Of a stretch of DNA of 37,884 bases, positions 8,901-16,335 are shown piece by piece. The position numbers were made by a program, and so were the translations under genes. The number at the start of each line of letters is the position of its first letter. Within the stretch, counting starts at the first letter, position 1. The notes beneath the pieces were generated by a model. The model ran no database searches, was not told the origin of the DNA, and was given only the letters and a program-made list of their open reading frames with translations. The stretch is from a virus. Location: the IMG/VR virus record IMGVR_UViG_3300025280_000077, positions 1 to 37,884 of that record; one strand, written 5' to 3'.

Positions 8901-10183
8901 CAAATGGTCCATTTGCTAAACTTCATATTAGCAATGGAACTGCAGGTGTTTCTGCTTTAGATTTTGAAGATGCTTCAGATTGTGCTATTTTTATAGATGC
9001 AGTTCAAACAGCAGATTATTTTCAACCTTTAATTGGAGTTGGAGAAGATGCTACTACTCTTACAGCAGCAATTAGTTCTTATGATGATGGTGGTAGTGCA
9101 GCACAAGGTTTAGTATTTCATACTGGAAATACAACAAGGATAACTGAAGTGATGAGGATAACTGCTTCAGGTTCAGGATATGTTGGTATTGGAAATCCAG
9201 CACCTGCACACAGATTATCTGTATCAGATAATGGTGGTGGAACAGATGACTTCTTTATAGTAAATCCAGGAAATGGACATAATAGAACAATGGAAATTGC
9301 AGGAGATGCAATTAATGTTACAACAACAGGTGGTGGTTCTAATACATTATTATTAAATGAAGATGGTGGAGATGTTGATATATGCAATGGAAAGGTATAT
9401 GTAGATGAAAGTGCAAGTGCATTAATAGTAGGTGCAACTGCTCAAATAGCAACTGTAGGTGGAACAGGTTCGTTTCAAGTATTGGGAACTGGTGGTGGAG
9501 ATAGTCTTTTAACTATAGGAAGATTTAGTGATAATGCTGGTGCGCCACAAATAAACTTTGCTAAATCAAGAAATGGAACGATAGGTTCAAATACAGTTGT
9601 TCAAGATGATGATAGTTGTGGAGAGATAAACTGGTGTGTTTCAGATGGTTCAGATATGATTTCTTATATTGCACAATTAGAAGCAGAAGTAGATGGAACA
9701 CCAGGTAGCAATGATACACCAGGAAGACTAATGTTTAAAACTACTGCAGATGGTGCAGCAGGACCAACTGAACACTTTAGAATTGCATCTAATGGAGATT
9801 TGACTGCAACAGATACTTCTATCGCATCTAATTCTGACTTAAGATTAAAGAAGAATATTGAAAATTTTGAAGGTGGATTAGATATTATTTCTAAATTACA
9901 ACCAAGAAACTTTGAGTGGAGAAATCCTGAAATTCACAAAGAAGGAACAAGACGAGGATTTATAGCTCAAGAAGTAAAAGAAGTAGATGAGTATTGGATT
10001 AATACTAAAAAAATTAAAGAAGAAGAAAAAGATTACGAGTATGTAAAAGATACTAAAGGACAAAGTTTTGTATCTAAGTTAAACGACAAAGATGCAATGT
10101 ATGTTTCAGCTATACAAGAGCTGAAAGAAGAAATAGATTTGTTAAAAGCAAATCTTGAACAGTTAAAATATAACAGGAGATAA
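5933..10183 (+). CDS. Tail fibre/spike with C-terminal S74 self-cleaving chaperone
   Basis: A 1416-residue trimeric-fibre type protein. Residues about 60-125 and 577-650 carry related copies of ELNVLDG / TELNY / TSNIQTQLDATLDTAG, a repeat common in marine phage fibres. Three GGxxTYI-type beta repeats lie near residues 800, 865 and 917 (KLFFGGG, KLYLDGGDD, KLYLDGGGN). VGIGT-like shaft motifs with KLHI endings occur near 682, 985 and 1081. The last 116 residues are a Peptidase S74 intramolecular chaperone: SDLRLKKNI begins at Ser1301, with GFIAQEV, MYVSAIQELKEEIDLLKANLEQL coiled coil at the end. In this family the chain cuts itself just before the Ser after folding, so cleavage between Asn1300 and Ser1301 is expected. 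Confidence 0.85.
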   Translation: MATLTGTRVKDTYKDLLQVSNSNSGIDSTLRTVSDGEATDSILELSSAAVNITGAGTLQYGGTAITSTAAELNVLDGISATVTELNYTDGVTSNIQTQLDATLDTAGSLIDLSSTTINVDLTEAGEAAIANGDYILFLDGGATGTHAKEALADVATLFAGNGLTATDSVIESDVHALTEAILTSGDYIAFSDEDQSGDPTRRESIDDIATLFAGTGLTASSAVIGIDAAQTVITSLLATDIKIGEDDQTKIDFETADTINFYAGNEKQLILTDGALTPGADNILDLGSSGVEFKNAYFDGTVTSDAFAGPLTGDVTGNVSGTAATVTTAAQTSITSLGTLTALTVDDVAINGKVITMTGSSSDTAVFTAGTNGTLSVVTTDAAAAAANIQITADGTVDIDSAGVLTLDSGAAINLEPASGSAILLDGTISVDAGVVTGATSVTSTAFVGDITGDVTGNADTATLATTVTVTDSTANTNFPVVFHNESNALLDDTGALRYNPSTGELLVPKLTVAGTTTTADTVTMEAANAVIFEGATADSYETTLSIVDPTADHTQYLINQTGYIPLLAASTSTAISSTPAELNVLDGYTGSVTELNYLDTLHATGVTNTEFDYLDGVTSNIQTQLDATLDTAGTGIDISSTTVSVDVSDFMANGANNYIVTATGTDAMNAEANLTFDGTSLGVGTTSPEGKVHIYQSDASVAPDSDGDDLVIESNADTGISILAGESNGETGSLIFGSDNDAYGAGLAYHYYDKTLSLKTAHSSGILRLASANNTTAMTIDSSQDVTINAGSLTLPVAEKLFFGGGAHTYIGEDVDDRLRFFTGGAEFMRFTEDTSNTLTFYQPMNFQAQTVANVGDVKINATNKLYLDGGDDTFISQTSANTVSFYAGGTSNARWSYDNNSVDIAVDTTLAATKKLYLDGGGNTYIYEESADNVMFYIGGRNMLRLHEGNGEVVVNDSQVDTNFRVESDTIDDLFFCDAGTSRVGIGTNGPFAKLHISNGTAGVSALDFEDASDCAIFIDAVQTADYFQPLIGVGEDATTLTAAISSYDDGGSAAQGLVFHTGNTTRITEVMRITASGSGYVGIGNPAPAHRLSVSDNGGGTDDFFIVNPGNGHNRTMEIAGDAINVTTTGGGSNTLLLNEDGGDVDICNGKVYVDESASALIVGATAQIATVGGTGSFQVLGTGGGDSLLTIGRFSDNAGAPQINFAKSRNGTIGSNTVVQDDDSCGEINWCVSDGSDMISYIAQLEAEVDGTPGSNDTPGRLMFKTTADGAAGPTEHFRIASNGDLTATDTSIASNSDLRLKKNIENFEGGLDIISKLQPRNFEWRNPEIHKEGTRRGFIAQEVKEVDEYWINTKKIKEEEKDYEYVKDTKGQSFVSKLNDKDAMYVSAIQELKEEIDLLKANLEQLKYNRR

Positions 10184-10185
10184 AA

Positions 10186-10425
10186 ATGGCTAAAAATATA
10201 GCAGAAAAAGCAGTATCAAGTGTAGATGCACCTAAAAAAGTTTCAATTCAGCATCTTAAAACTTTTAAAAATGCAGCAGGTGCTGATGTAGAAGTAGTGG
10301 ATTGGACTGAATCAAAACCAGTTGATGAAGCAATTTCACAAGCAGAAGCAGATTTAGCAAGGGCAGAAGCACAAGTAACTGAACTTAAAGCAGATATTGT
10401 TGAATACAAAGCAATCAAGGGATAG
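10186..10425 (+). CDS. Small coiled-coil protein after the tail fibre
   Basis: A 79-residue protein; residues 45-79 are a regular heptad-like helix (AISQAEADLARAEAQVTELK). The N-terminal half is mixed (VSIQHLKTFKNAAGADVEVV). It starts 2 bases after the fibre stop with GGAG upstream. The place and size suit a fibre assembly factor or small tail component, but no family is recognised. Confidence 0.5.
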   Translation: MAKNIAEKAVSSVDAPKKVSIQHLKTFKNAAGADVEVVDWTESKPVDEAISQAEADLARAEAQVTELKADIVEYKAIKG

Positions 10426-10429
10426 TATC

Positions 10430-10696
10430 GTGGAGCTTGGTAAGGACACGAAATTAACCTTAAAGTTGGAAACGATTGCTTCAGTTGTAGTAACACTTAT
10501 AATGGTAGTGGGGGTATATTTTTCATTGTTAGGCGAAATAGCCGAAGCAAAGGAATTACCTGTACCTGAAGTTGGTCGAACTGAATATGATTTAAAAGAC
10601 CAAATGATTCGTGATACCATTATGAATACGCAAGAAGATGTGGAAGAAATCAAAGAAGATGTTAAAAATATTGAACGTATGTTGATGAATCAATAG
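10430..10696 (+). CDS. Single-TM membrane protein with coiled coil, holin/spanin-like
   Basis: GTG at 10430 with AAGG at 10417-10420 gives an 88-residue protein; a longer frame from TTG 10397 has no binding site and overlaps the previous gene. One hydrophobic segment near residues 13-35 (TIASVVVTLIMVVGVYFSLL) is followed by an acidic helix (NTQEDVEEIKEDVKNIERML). This one-TM-plus-coil design is common among small phage membrane proteins placed before lysis genes in marine phages. It could be a second holin, a spanin-like part or a membrane anchor. Confidence 0.5.
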   Translation: MELGKDTKLTLKLETIASVVVTLIMVVGVYFSLLGEIAEAKELPVPEVGRTEYDLKDQMIRDTIMNTQEDVEEIKEDVKNIERMLMNQ

Positions 10697-10702
10697 TGAA
10701 TA

Positions 10703-11119
10703 ATGATTATGAGAGAAAAAATTACATATGGCTTATCCTGTGTGTTAGTTGGCTTATTTTTATGGTCATCGTTATTATTATCACAAGATAAGTTAAAGAA
10801 TTTAGAACAAGTACAACTCTTGAGTCAACAAGGGTGTGTAGTAGTGCAAGTGAATGCTGATTGGAATTTAAGTGCATCAATAGATATTTCTAAATTAACA
10901 AATTGTTTTATTGTAGAAGCAAGTATTGACAATAAAGAATATGGTGCAGTATTAGCAGAAGAATGGAATATTAAATCAGTACCAACGATTATTATATTTG
11001 AAAAAGGAAAAGAATTACAAAGATTTGAGGCAGGATTAGCATTTCGTTTAGATGAAAAGACTATCTTGTCCAAGATAAAAAAAGAAATTGATGAAATAAT
11101 GTTAAGGAGATTTCAATGA
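10703..11119 (+). CDS. Exported thioredoxin-fold protein lacking the CxxC site
   Basis: A 138-residue protein with an N-terminal hydrophobic segment (about 9-27) acting as signal peptide or membrane anchor, then a thioredoxin-like core: strand GCVVVQVNADWN (44-55), helix region, strand CFIVEASID, helix LAEEWNIKSVP, and VPTIIIFEKGKELQRFEAG with the family's cis-proline at Pro94. Where active thioredoxins have WCGPC this reads WNLSAS (54-59), so no dithiol is present. It probably binds a partner rather than moving electrons. Its end overlaps the next start by 4 bases (ATGA). ATG 10709 is an alternative start. Confidence 0.6.
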   Translation: MIMREKITYGLSCVLVGLFLWSSLLLSQDKLKNLEQVQLLSQQGCVVVQVNADWNLSASIDISKLTNCFIVEASIDNKEYGAVLAEEWNIKSVPTIIIFEKGKELQRFEAGLAFRLDEKTILSKIKKEIDEIMLRRFQ

Positions 11120-12210
11120 TTGGAAAACTAATAGCAGGAATATTATTAATGAGCTCATTATGTGCTCAGGATTTTTTAAAGTTTAGTACGATTTATGGTG
11201 CCTATAATTTAACGAGTCCTTTAACTACAAACCAAACTTATCAAGTAAGTAATGGTCAATTACAAGAACTACAAGAAGAGTTAGAAGACCACGGTTCATT
11301 AACCTTTGGAATTAGAAAGTTAGCACGATTTGGTTATGAGAATAAATCAGGAAAATTCTACACAGGAGAAGAAACTGGAATTAATGAAGGTGTAGCCATT
11401 GGGAATGGGTTGGCAAAAGGTTGGGAATATGTATTAGAATATTCTAAACATACTCAATTTGGTGAATCATTTGATAATCACGAATATATGTTACGATACT
11501 TACATCCTAAGTTTATCTTTAAAGCTAACTATGATGCAATGGGGTTAGAAGACTTAGAATTTGGTGCAGTAGATATGCGATATAGAATTAATAAAGGGAA
11601 CTGGGACTTTAGTGCAGGAATTGCAGGAAGAAGTCATCCAGCATATTTAGATTTTCTACCAATAGATTTATATTGGGAAGAAAAAGGTATTGATACCAGT
11701 GAGTTTTTCCCGTTTTGGATTCTCGCCTGGGATGAAGAAGGTTGGGCAAATGGACCTTATAAAGACGAATGGACAAAACAGTGGACTGCTTTCGGCTATG
11801 AATACTGGGATTGGTATTGGACCGATGTAGATGGAACACTCGTTGCGAAAAGTGATGAAGAGTTTTATCAAACAATTTATGGAGATATTGTAGAGGATTA
11901 CAATGATACATTTGCACGTGGTCTTGGTTATCAGCACGAATTAGCACTATCATTAGGTGTAGATTATTATAAATATACAGATGATAATTGGTTTCACTTA
12001 TGGGTTACTGCTTATCCCTATAATGAAGGAATGAGTGATTATAGTTTTAACTATGACAATGCTAAATATGGTATGGATTATGATACTGGATTAGTTTTAG
12101 GATGGAAACTATCTAATAAGTTTGGAGTCTTTGTCCAAACAAGATATATCAATATGTACGATATACAAAGTTATTCAGCATCTACAGGATTTAATTGGTT
12201 AATTTACTAA
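11116..12210 (+). CDS. Exported beta-barrel-like outer membrane protein
   Basis: A 364-residue protein with a signal peptide (MIGKLIAGILLMSSLCA, cleavage likely before Gln18). The mature part is rich in Tyr, Trp, Phe, Asp and Gly with alternating aromatic/hydrophobic strands (GWEYVLEYSKHTQFG, DFSAGIAGRSH, KFGVFVQTRYINMY), and ends SASTGFNWLIY with a terminal Tyr, as bacterial outer membrane proteins do. A central stretch (about 190-245) is very Trp/Tyr-rich. Carried by a phage between a thioredoxin-like gene and a holin, it may alter the host surface late in infection or help disrupt the outer membrane. The exact family is not known to me beyond resemblance to marine phage proteins starting FKFSTxYGA. 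Confidence 0.55.
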   Translation: MIGKLIAGILLMSSLCAQDFLKFSTIYGAYNLTSPLTTNQTYQVSNGQLQELQEELEDHGSLTFGIRKLARFGYENKSGKFYTGEETGINEGVAIGNGLAKGWEYVLEYSKHTQFGESFDNHEYMLRYLHPKFIFKANYDAMGLEDLEFGAVDMRYRINKGNWDFSAGIAGRSHPAYLDFLPIDLYWEEKGIDTSEFFPFWILAWDEEGWANGPYKDEWTKQWTAFGYEYWDWYWTDVDGTLVAKSDEEFYQTIYGDIVEDYNDTFARGLGYQHELALSLGVDYYKYTDDNWFHLWVTAYPYNEGMSDYSFNYDNAKYGMDYDTGLVLGWKLSNKFGVFVQTRYINMYDIQSYSASTGFNWLIY

Positions 12211-12220
12211 GGAGGAGTAT

Positions 12221-12331
12221 ATGATAGGATTTACAGTAGGATTTATACTTGGATTTGTAACACATTATGCATGGTGCAAATGGGGAAACAAATGTGATTG
12301 TAAAGATATTTGGAACAGAGTTAAGAAATGA
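12221..12331 (+). CDS. 36-residue membrane peptide
   Basis: ATG 12221 follows GGAGGAG at 12211-12217, one of the strongest ribosome binding sites in the window. The peptide has a Gly/Phe-rich hydrophobic segment (MIGFTVGFILGFVTHYAW) then a basic, Cys-rich tail with Cys19, Cys25 and Cys27. Its TGA overlaps the next ATG (ATGA). It lies in the lysis region and could be a small holin partner; no homologue is recognised. Confidence 0.6.
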   Translation: MIGFTVGFILGFVTHYAWCKWGNKCDCKDIWNRVKK

Positions 12332-12708
12332 ATATTAAAGATAACATATTCTATAATAAAGTACTTGGTAAAAATCGTTATTTACTTAGTAAGGATAAAT
12401 ATTCTTGGGTATGGACATATGGCTCTAAAGAGTCTTCTGTTGATAATCTTTGTAAAAATAAAAACAATAGAGAATATTATACATCATTTCGAAGTATGCT
12501 ACTAAATGTGTTCGAGAAACGCTTTAAAGCTCACATGACGAAGTTTACCTTAAAGGGTGTTCAAAAAGCCCTTAGAGAGGCATATAGGGACATCCTCGAT
12601 GTCTCTAGCACACTAGACAAGGTTACATGGGGAGTATTAGACCGTGGTGACTATTGTCCAACCTGTGATGGCGAAATGAAGAAAGGTAAGAAACAGTGCC
12701 TAAGTTAG
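12328..12708 (+). CDS. Hypothetical protein with C-terminal Cys cluster
   Basis: A 126-residue basic protein. The C-terminus reads CPTCDGEMKKGKKQC, a CxxC followed by a third Cys ten residues later, which suggests half of a metal site. The middle (SFRSMLLNVFEKRFKAHMTK) is helical. Coupled to the upstream gene by ATGA and overlapping the holin start by 13 bases. No family recognised. Confidence 0.5.
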   Translation: MNIKDNIFYNKVLGKNRYLLSKDKYSWVWTYGSKESSVDNLCKNKNNREYYTSFRSMLLNVFEKRFKAHMTKFTLKGVQKALREAYRDILDVSSTLDKVTWGVLDRGDYCPTCDGEMKKGKKQCLS

Positions 12709-13067
12709 ACATGATTGGTAATATTATTAGCAAGGTTGCAGATAATATTGATAGGTTTACTCTAGACAAACAAGAGAAAGCTGAACTTATTGCTGAAATT
12801 AATAAAGCACAATTAGAAGTAAACAAGGTAGAAGCAGGTCATACATCAATGTTTGTTGCAGGATGGAGACCCTTTACAGGATGGATATGTGCTACTGCAC
12901 TTGCGTATCACTTTATTCTTCAACCCTTATTAACGTTTGTGTTATATAGTTTTGGAAATGAAATAGTATTACCAACGTTTGATATGGGAACTTTAACAAC
13001 AATACTTCTTGGTATGCTCGGTCTCGGGGGAATGCGTAGTTTTGAAAAAGTGAAAAGAAGTGCTTAA
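12696..13067 (+). CDS. 3TM holin, gene-transfer-agent type
   Basis: A 123-residue protein from GTG 12696, with AAGGTAAG just upstream inside the previous gene. After an amphipathic N-terminus (DKQEKAELIAEINKAQLEVN) it reads AGWRPFTGWICATALAYHF, a TM, then PLLTFVLYSF, then LTTILLGMLGLGGMRSFEKVKR. The WRPFTGW start of the membrane part and the GGMRSFEK end are the signature of the 3TM holin family (Pfam GTA_holin_3TM). It would form pores in the inner membrane and time lysis. The ATG at 12711 is an alternative, shorter start. Confidence 0.8.
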   Translation: MPKLDMIGNIISKVADNIDRFTLDKQEKAELIAEINKAQLEVNKVEAGHTSMFVAGWRPFTGWICATALAYHFILQPLLTFVLYSFGNEIVLPTFDMGTLTTILLGMLGLGGMRSFEKVKRSA

Positions 13068-13070
13068 CCA

Positions 13071-13217
13071 TTGAGAAGATACTTCAGAGAAGAAACAAGA
13101 AAAACTAACGGTCCTAAAAAAACAAGACAAGGACAAAGTAAACATACGAAATATGGTAGTAAGGTTAGTAAGAAATATTACAAAAAGAAATACAATGGAA
13201 GCGGACAAGGTAGGTGA
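13071..13217 (+). CDS. Small highly basic protein (TTG start)
   Basis: A frame of 48 codons begins at TTG 13071, three bases after the holin stop, and ends at TGA 13215. The product is rich in Lys, Arg, Tyr and Gly (TRKTNGPKKTRQGQSKHTKY, then KYYKKKYNGSGQGR), resembling short basic proteins of marine phages. Such peptides usually bind nucleic acid or acidic surfaces. The non-ATG start and weak binding site lower confidence, but no other frame explains the stretch. Confidence 0.5.
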   Translation: MRRYFREETRKTNGPKKTRQGQSKHTKYGSKVSKKYYKKKYNGSGQGR

Positions 13218-13266
13218 TATACACCAACGGTTGGCTAAAATACATCAACATCAAAGGAGAAAAAGA

Positions 13267-13425
13267 ATGGGCAAAACTATAGCAAATTTATTGAAGAAGG
13301 TAGTAAAGGAAGAAACGTTGGTTTCTATCTTACTAGTAGTAGGAGACTATTTAGTAGAAATATCTTCTAATAAATTAGATAACAAAGTTTGGGAACAGGT
13401 TAAAAAAGCATTGAAGAAAAAGTAG
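13267..13425 (+). CDS. Small amphipathic protein
   Basis: ATG 13267 with AAGGAG at 13255-13260 gives 52 residues: basic N-terminus, hydrophobic helix (TLVSILLVVGDYLVEI) and Lys-rich end (VWEQVKKALKKK). The frame stays open upstream to 13153 (MVVRLV... , MEADKVG...), but those starts lack binding sites. A third reading, GTG 13214 to TAG in another frame (22 codons, overlapping the previous TGA), is also possible for 13214-13282. Function unknown; membrane contact likely. Confidence 0.5.
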   Translation: MGKTIANLLKKVVKEETLVSILLVVGDYLVEISSNKLDNKVWEQVKKALKKK

Positions 13426-13426
13426 A

Positions 13427-13684
13427 ATGTCTTCTTTGACAAAAGATTTGGAAGGAGTATTTAATAGACTAAATGATAAAGTAAAATCAACCACATCAAA
13501 TACTATAGAGTATTGGGTGATGGAGTGGGTGTCTTTTTTAACGTATATCTTGACAATGATTATAGGATTAACGTTAATTATAGGGACTGGATTTTTTATC
13601 ATAACGATTATGGTAATAACATATGTTATAGATTTAGCTTTTAAAGGACTTAAAAAAGCATGGCAAAACAATCATACAATATAA
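13427..13684 (+). CDS. Two-TM small membrane protein
   Basis: An 85-residue protein with a polar start and a long hydrophobic region (about 35-72: WVSFLTYILTMIIGLTLIIG, then FFIITIMVITYVIDLAF), enough for two membrane helices joined by a Gly turn. Starts one base after the previous stop. It may be another lysis or membrane-remodelling protein. Its last 25 bases overlap the start of the nozzle-like gene. Confidence 0.5.
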   Translation: MSSLTKDLEGVFNRLNDKVKSTTSNTIEYWVMEWVSFLTYILTMIIGLTLIIGTGFFIITIMVITYVIDLAFKGLKKAWQNNHTI

Positions 13685-15831
13685 AACGATTTGAATTGGG
13701 AGTTAATAATAAAGACTCTCAAAAAGATTTAGCTGATGGATTTTTAGCAGAAGCTACCAATGTTAATGTTGGACACATGGGCAAGATAATAACTTGCGGT
13801 CAATTTGCCAACCTTAGCAGTTCATATACATTAACCGATGATGGCAATGCTGGAATAGAAGCTGGATATGGGTTGTATAAATTTAGTAGTGACATAGTGC
13901 CTACTAGTGGGGCAGATGGTGGGGAATACTTAGCATATACTTCTCCTAAAGGGGAAGTATTTGTAAGTACTAACAGTTCTTTTGCTAGTGCTGCTCCTAT
14001 AGATTCCGCAACATTAATTGCATCGGGGAGTGCAACAGATGCTAAACCAGTATATTATTATGCAGAGGGAGGGTTACGTATTGCAGATTCAGATTTCAGT
14101 AATACAGGGAATGAACAAATAGCACTGGTTAGAATTGAAAGAACTAATGATGCTCACCCAGATGTATATGCCGCAGCAGTAACAGACCAAATGAAGTTTT
14201 ATAATGGTGGGTTGGCTGCACCAGTGACTGCAGATTTTGAATCGTTGGCTGCACCAGTAGATGAAGAAGACGGCGTAGAAGACGGTTCTGCTCCATCAAC
14301 AGGCGGAGCTGAATTTAGATTGAAGATGGCATCAACTGGAACTGGTAGTAGTAGTAGTAGAGACGATGGTCTGTGGCCAGAAGGTATTTATGCAGTAGGA
14401 ATTTCTTATGTATATTTTGGTGGACAAGAATCTTTATTACACAATCCTTTTTCTCCTATTACTATTGCAGATGCTCAATACTTTATAGCAAGTATGTCTA
14501 TTAAAGACGATAGCCTTAGTGCGTTCTTACAAGGGATGAGAATTTATGTAAAGAATTATAATAACCCAGATGATGAGTATAGATTGTTACTTGATATCAA
14601 TTTTGAATTAGGTTCAAGAGTATCATTAGCGGATGAGTATGATGTCTTCATAGATAAATCAGGATATGTAGTAACGAATGATACCAACAACCCTGATACT
14701 GATGCAACAGCTTACCATATTAAATCTCCTGCACTAGATACTTATTCTACAATTAATGGATTTCTACCAGAAGAAAAAGCAATTACATTTAATGGGGCTG
14801 AAGCATACGCATACAAAACAGCAGTTGTTGCAAATCAAAGAGCATTTGTAGGGAACATATTATATCCTAATGATGAAGGGGTTGTAAAGGAAATGGGAGA
14901 CAGGATACAATATACTCCTGTTAGAAAATACGATACTTTCCCACAAACTTATTATATAGATGTTGGTACCAATGATGGAGATAAGATTGTTAAACTAATA
15001 GAGTTTCAAGATAGGTTATTTGTATTTAAGGAAAACAAACTATTCGTTATTAATATTGCATCGGGTTCTGATGCTGGTTGGTATATAGAAGGAGAGTTTG
15101 AGAATAGAGGCATTAGTCATCCTGCTGCTGTAGCTAAATCAGATTTAGGATTAGTATGGGTAAATGAGTATGGAATGTTTAGTTTTGCAGACACTATAAA
15201 TAAATTAAGTACAGCTATAGACGAAGATACTTGGGCAACAAATATAGTTGGTACAAGCTGTGCAGTTGGATTTATACCAAAGAAAAATCAAATCATTGTA
15301 ATAGGAGATTGTAATTCTACCGATAGTAAAGGCTATCTATATGACATAGCAACAAAATCTTTTGCTAATATAAATGATACAAATGTTTTAGTAAGTAAGA
15401 AAACAACCAACCTTGTTCCATATAACCAAGAATTAGTATGTATGGAATTTACTACAGATGCTAGTAGTGATGTATATACCGTGAAACGATATGATACAGA
15501 TGCCAAATCACAGACAGTAGATATACAAACTCCAGAGTTTGATTTAGGAGAACCGTCTGTAGATAAAAAGTTTTATTCAGTGTACATGACACATAAGAAT
15601 GGAAATAACTTAGTTCTCACTGGAGGGTTTGAAGGAGCTGCTGCAACAACAGATATATTTGATTCTAATTCGTTGACCACTAATAGCACAATGACTGTTA
15701 CAAAGTTTGAAGTAGCTAGTGGATATAGAACTAAAAAGAAATCTTTACAATTAAAGATAGCTGGAACAGCAGAAGCAGATTTTGAATTACAAGATATGAG
15801 TATAATATTTAGGTCAAGGGGGGTACGATAA
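13660..15831 (+). CDS. Tail nozzle / stabilisation-like protein
   Basis: A 723-residue beta-rich protein. The start (YNIKRFELGVNNKDSQKDLA, then FLAEATNVNVGHMGKI) and the central IVKLIEFQDRLFVFKENKLF followed by GWYIEGEFENRGISHPAAVA and LGLVWVNEYGMF are typical of large podovirus tail-tip/nozzle proteins with propeller-like repeats, related in role to T7 gp12 and P22 gp10. Residues about 195-240 are acidic, Ser/Gly-rich linkers. The start lies inside the previous gene with AAAGGACTT upstream; the end shares one base with the next ATG. It would close the short tail. Confidence 0.6.
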   Translation: MAKQSYNIKRFELGVNNKDSQKDLADGFLAEATNVNVGHMGKIITCGQFANLSSSYTLTDDGNAGIEAGYGLYKFSSDIVPTSGADGGEYLAYTSPKGEVFVSTNSSFASAAPIDSATLIASGSATDAKPVYYYAEGGLRIADSDFSNTGNEQIALVRIERTNDAHPDVYAAAVTDQMKFYNGGLAAPVTADFESLAAPVDEEDGVEDGSAPSTGGAEFRLKMASTGTGSSSSRDDGLWPEGIYAVGISYVYFGGQESLLHNPFSPITIADAQYFIASMSIKDDSLSAFLQGMRIYVKNYNNPDDEYRLLLDINFELGSRVSLADEYDVFIDKSGYVVTNDTNNPDTDATAYHIKSPALDTYSTINGFLPEEKAITFNGAEAYAYKTAVVANQRAFVGNILYPNDEGVVKEMGDRIQYTPVRKYDTFPQTYYIDVGTNDGDKIVKLIEFQDRLFVFKENKLFVINIASGSDAGWYIEGEFENRGISHPAAVAKSDLGLVWVNEYGMFSFADTINKLSTAIDEDTWATNIVGTSCAVGFIPKKNQIIVIGDCNSTDSKGYLYDIATKSFANINDTNVLVSKKTTNLVPYNQELVCMEFTTDASSDVYTVKRYDTDAKSQTVDIQTPEFDLGEPSVDKKFYSVYMTHKNGNNLVLTGGFEGAAATTDIFDSNSLTTNSTMTVTKFEVASGYRTKKKSLQLKIAGTAEADFELQDMSIIFRSRGVR

Positions 15832-16205
15832 TGGCACTAATTAAAGGAAGAGCCGTAGCTGGAACAAGTAAGCAGGTTAAACGTGGACCTGTATCAATAC
15901 AGCAAATGAAGAACGGAGAAGAAATATTGCAGTACCACAAAGGAAGATTAAAAGTTATAAGAAAAGAGTTTGGAAAAATATTTGAATTAGAATTTAGCAG
16001 TCCAGAAATAAAAGAATTAAAAACATTTGCAAAGTATTCTGATATAAAAAAACCAGCAAGAGATGCTATTAAGATATTTTCTGGTGGGGTTAGAGCTGGT
16101 ACTGGTAAAAATTTCTATGGTTCTGTTCCTCCTGCTGGAGATTCAGATGTAAAAGTAGGAGAATTTGAAGTTGCTCCAGATGGAGAAAGCTTAATTTTAA
16201 AATAA
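15831..16205 (+). CDS. Hypothetical small virion protein
   Basis: A 124-residue basic protein: GEEILQYHKGRLKVIRKEFG (29-48), ELEFSSPEIKELKTFAKYSD helix, then a Gly-rich part and a beta end VKVGEFEVAPDGESLIL. It begins on the last base of the nozzle-like gene. No family recognised; tail association is inferred from position only. Confidence 0.5.
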   Translation: MALIKGRAVAGTSKQVKRGPVSIQQMKNGEEILQYHKGRLKVIRKEFGKIFELEFSSPEIKELKTFAKYSDIKKPARDAIKIFSGGVRAGTGKNFYGSVPPAGDSDVKVGEFEVAPDGESLILK

Positions 16206-16206
16206 T

Positions 16207-16335
16207 ATGAATAATAACACACATATTAATAGGGTCTTTACAACCGTTGTTCTTGACTTGGCCGAGGAGAAATTTGTAAATTTAACCCAAACATTCTTTA
16301 AGAAAAAAGAAGGAGAATATCTAGATGTCTTTTAA
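16207..16335 (+). CDS. 42-residue hypothetical protein
   Basis: ATG 16207 follows the previous stop by one base and the frame ends at TAA 16333-16335, overlapping the next gene by 11 bases. Sequence is mixed helical (VFTTVVLDLAEEKFVNLTQ) with a Lys run (FFKKKEGEYLDVF). No clear binding site, so it probably depends on reinitiation. It neatly fills the gap between its neighbours. Confidence 0.5.
   Translation: MNNNTHINRVFTTVVLDLAEEKFVNLTQTFFKKKEGEYLDVF

Noticed and set aside
11609-11953. Long antisense ORFs opposite the beta-barrel gene
   Set aside because: Shadow frames with no ribosome site and odd composition; the + strand frame has a signal peptide and coupled start.
13388-13420. TTGGGAACA on the + strand in the lysis region
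   Set aside because: Inside a coding frame and no -10-like hexamer at the right distance; chance match.
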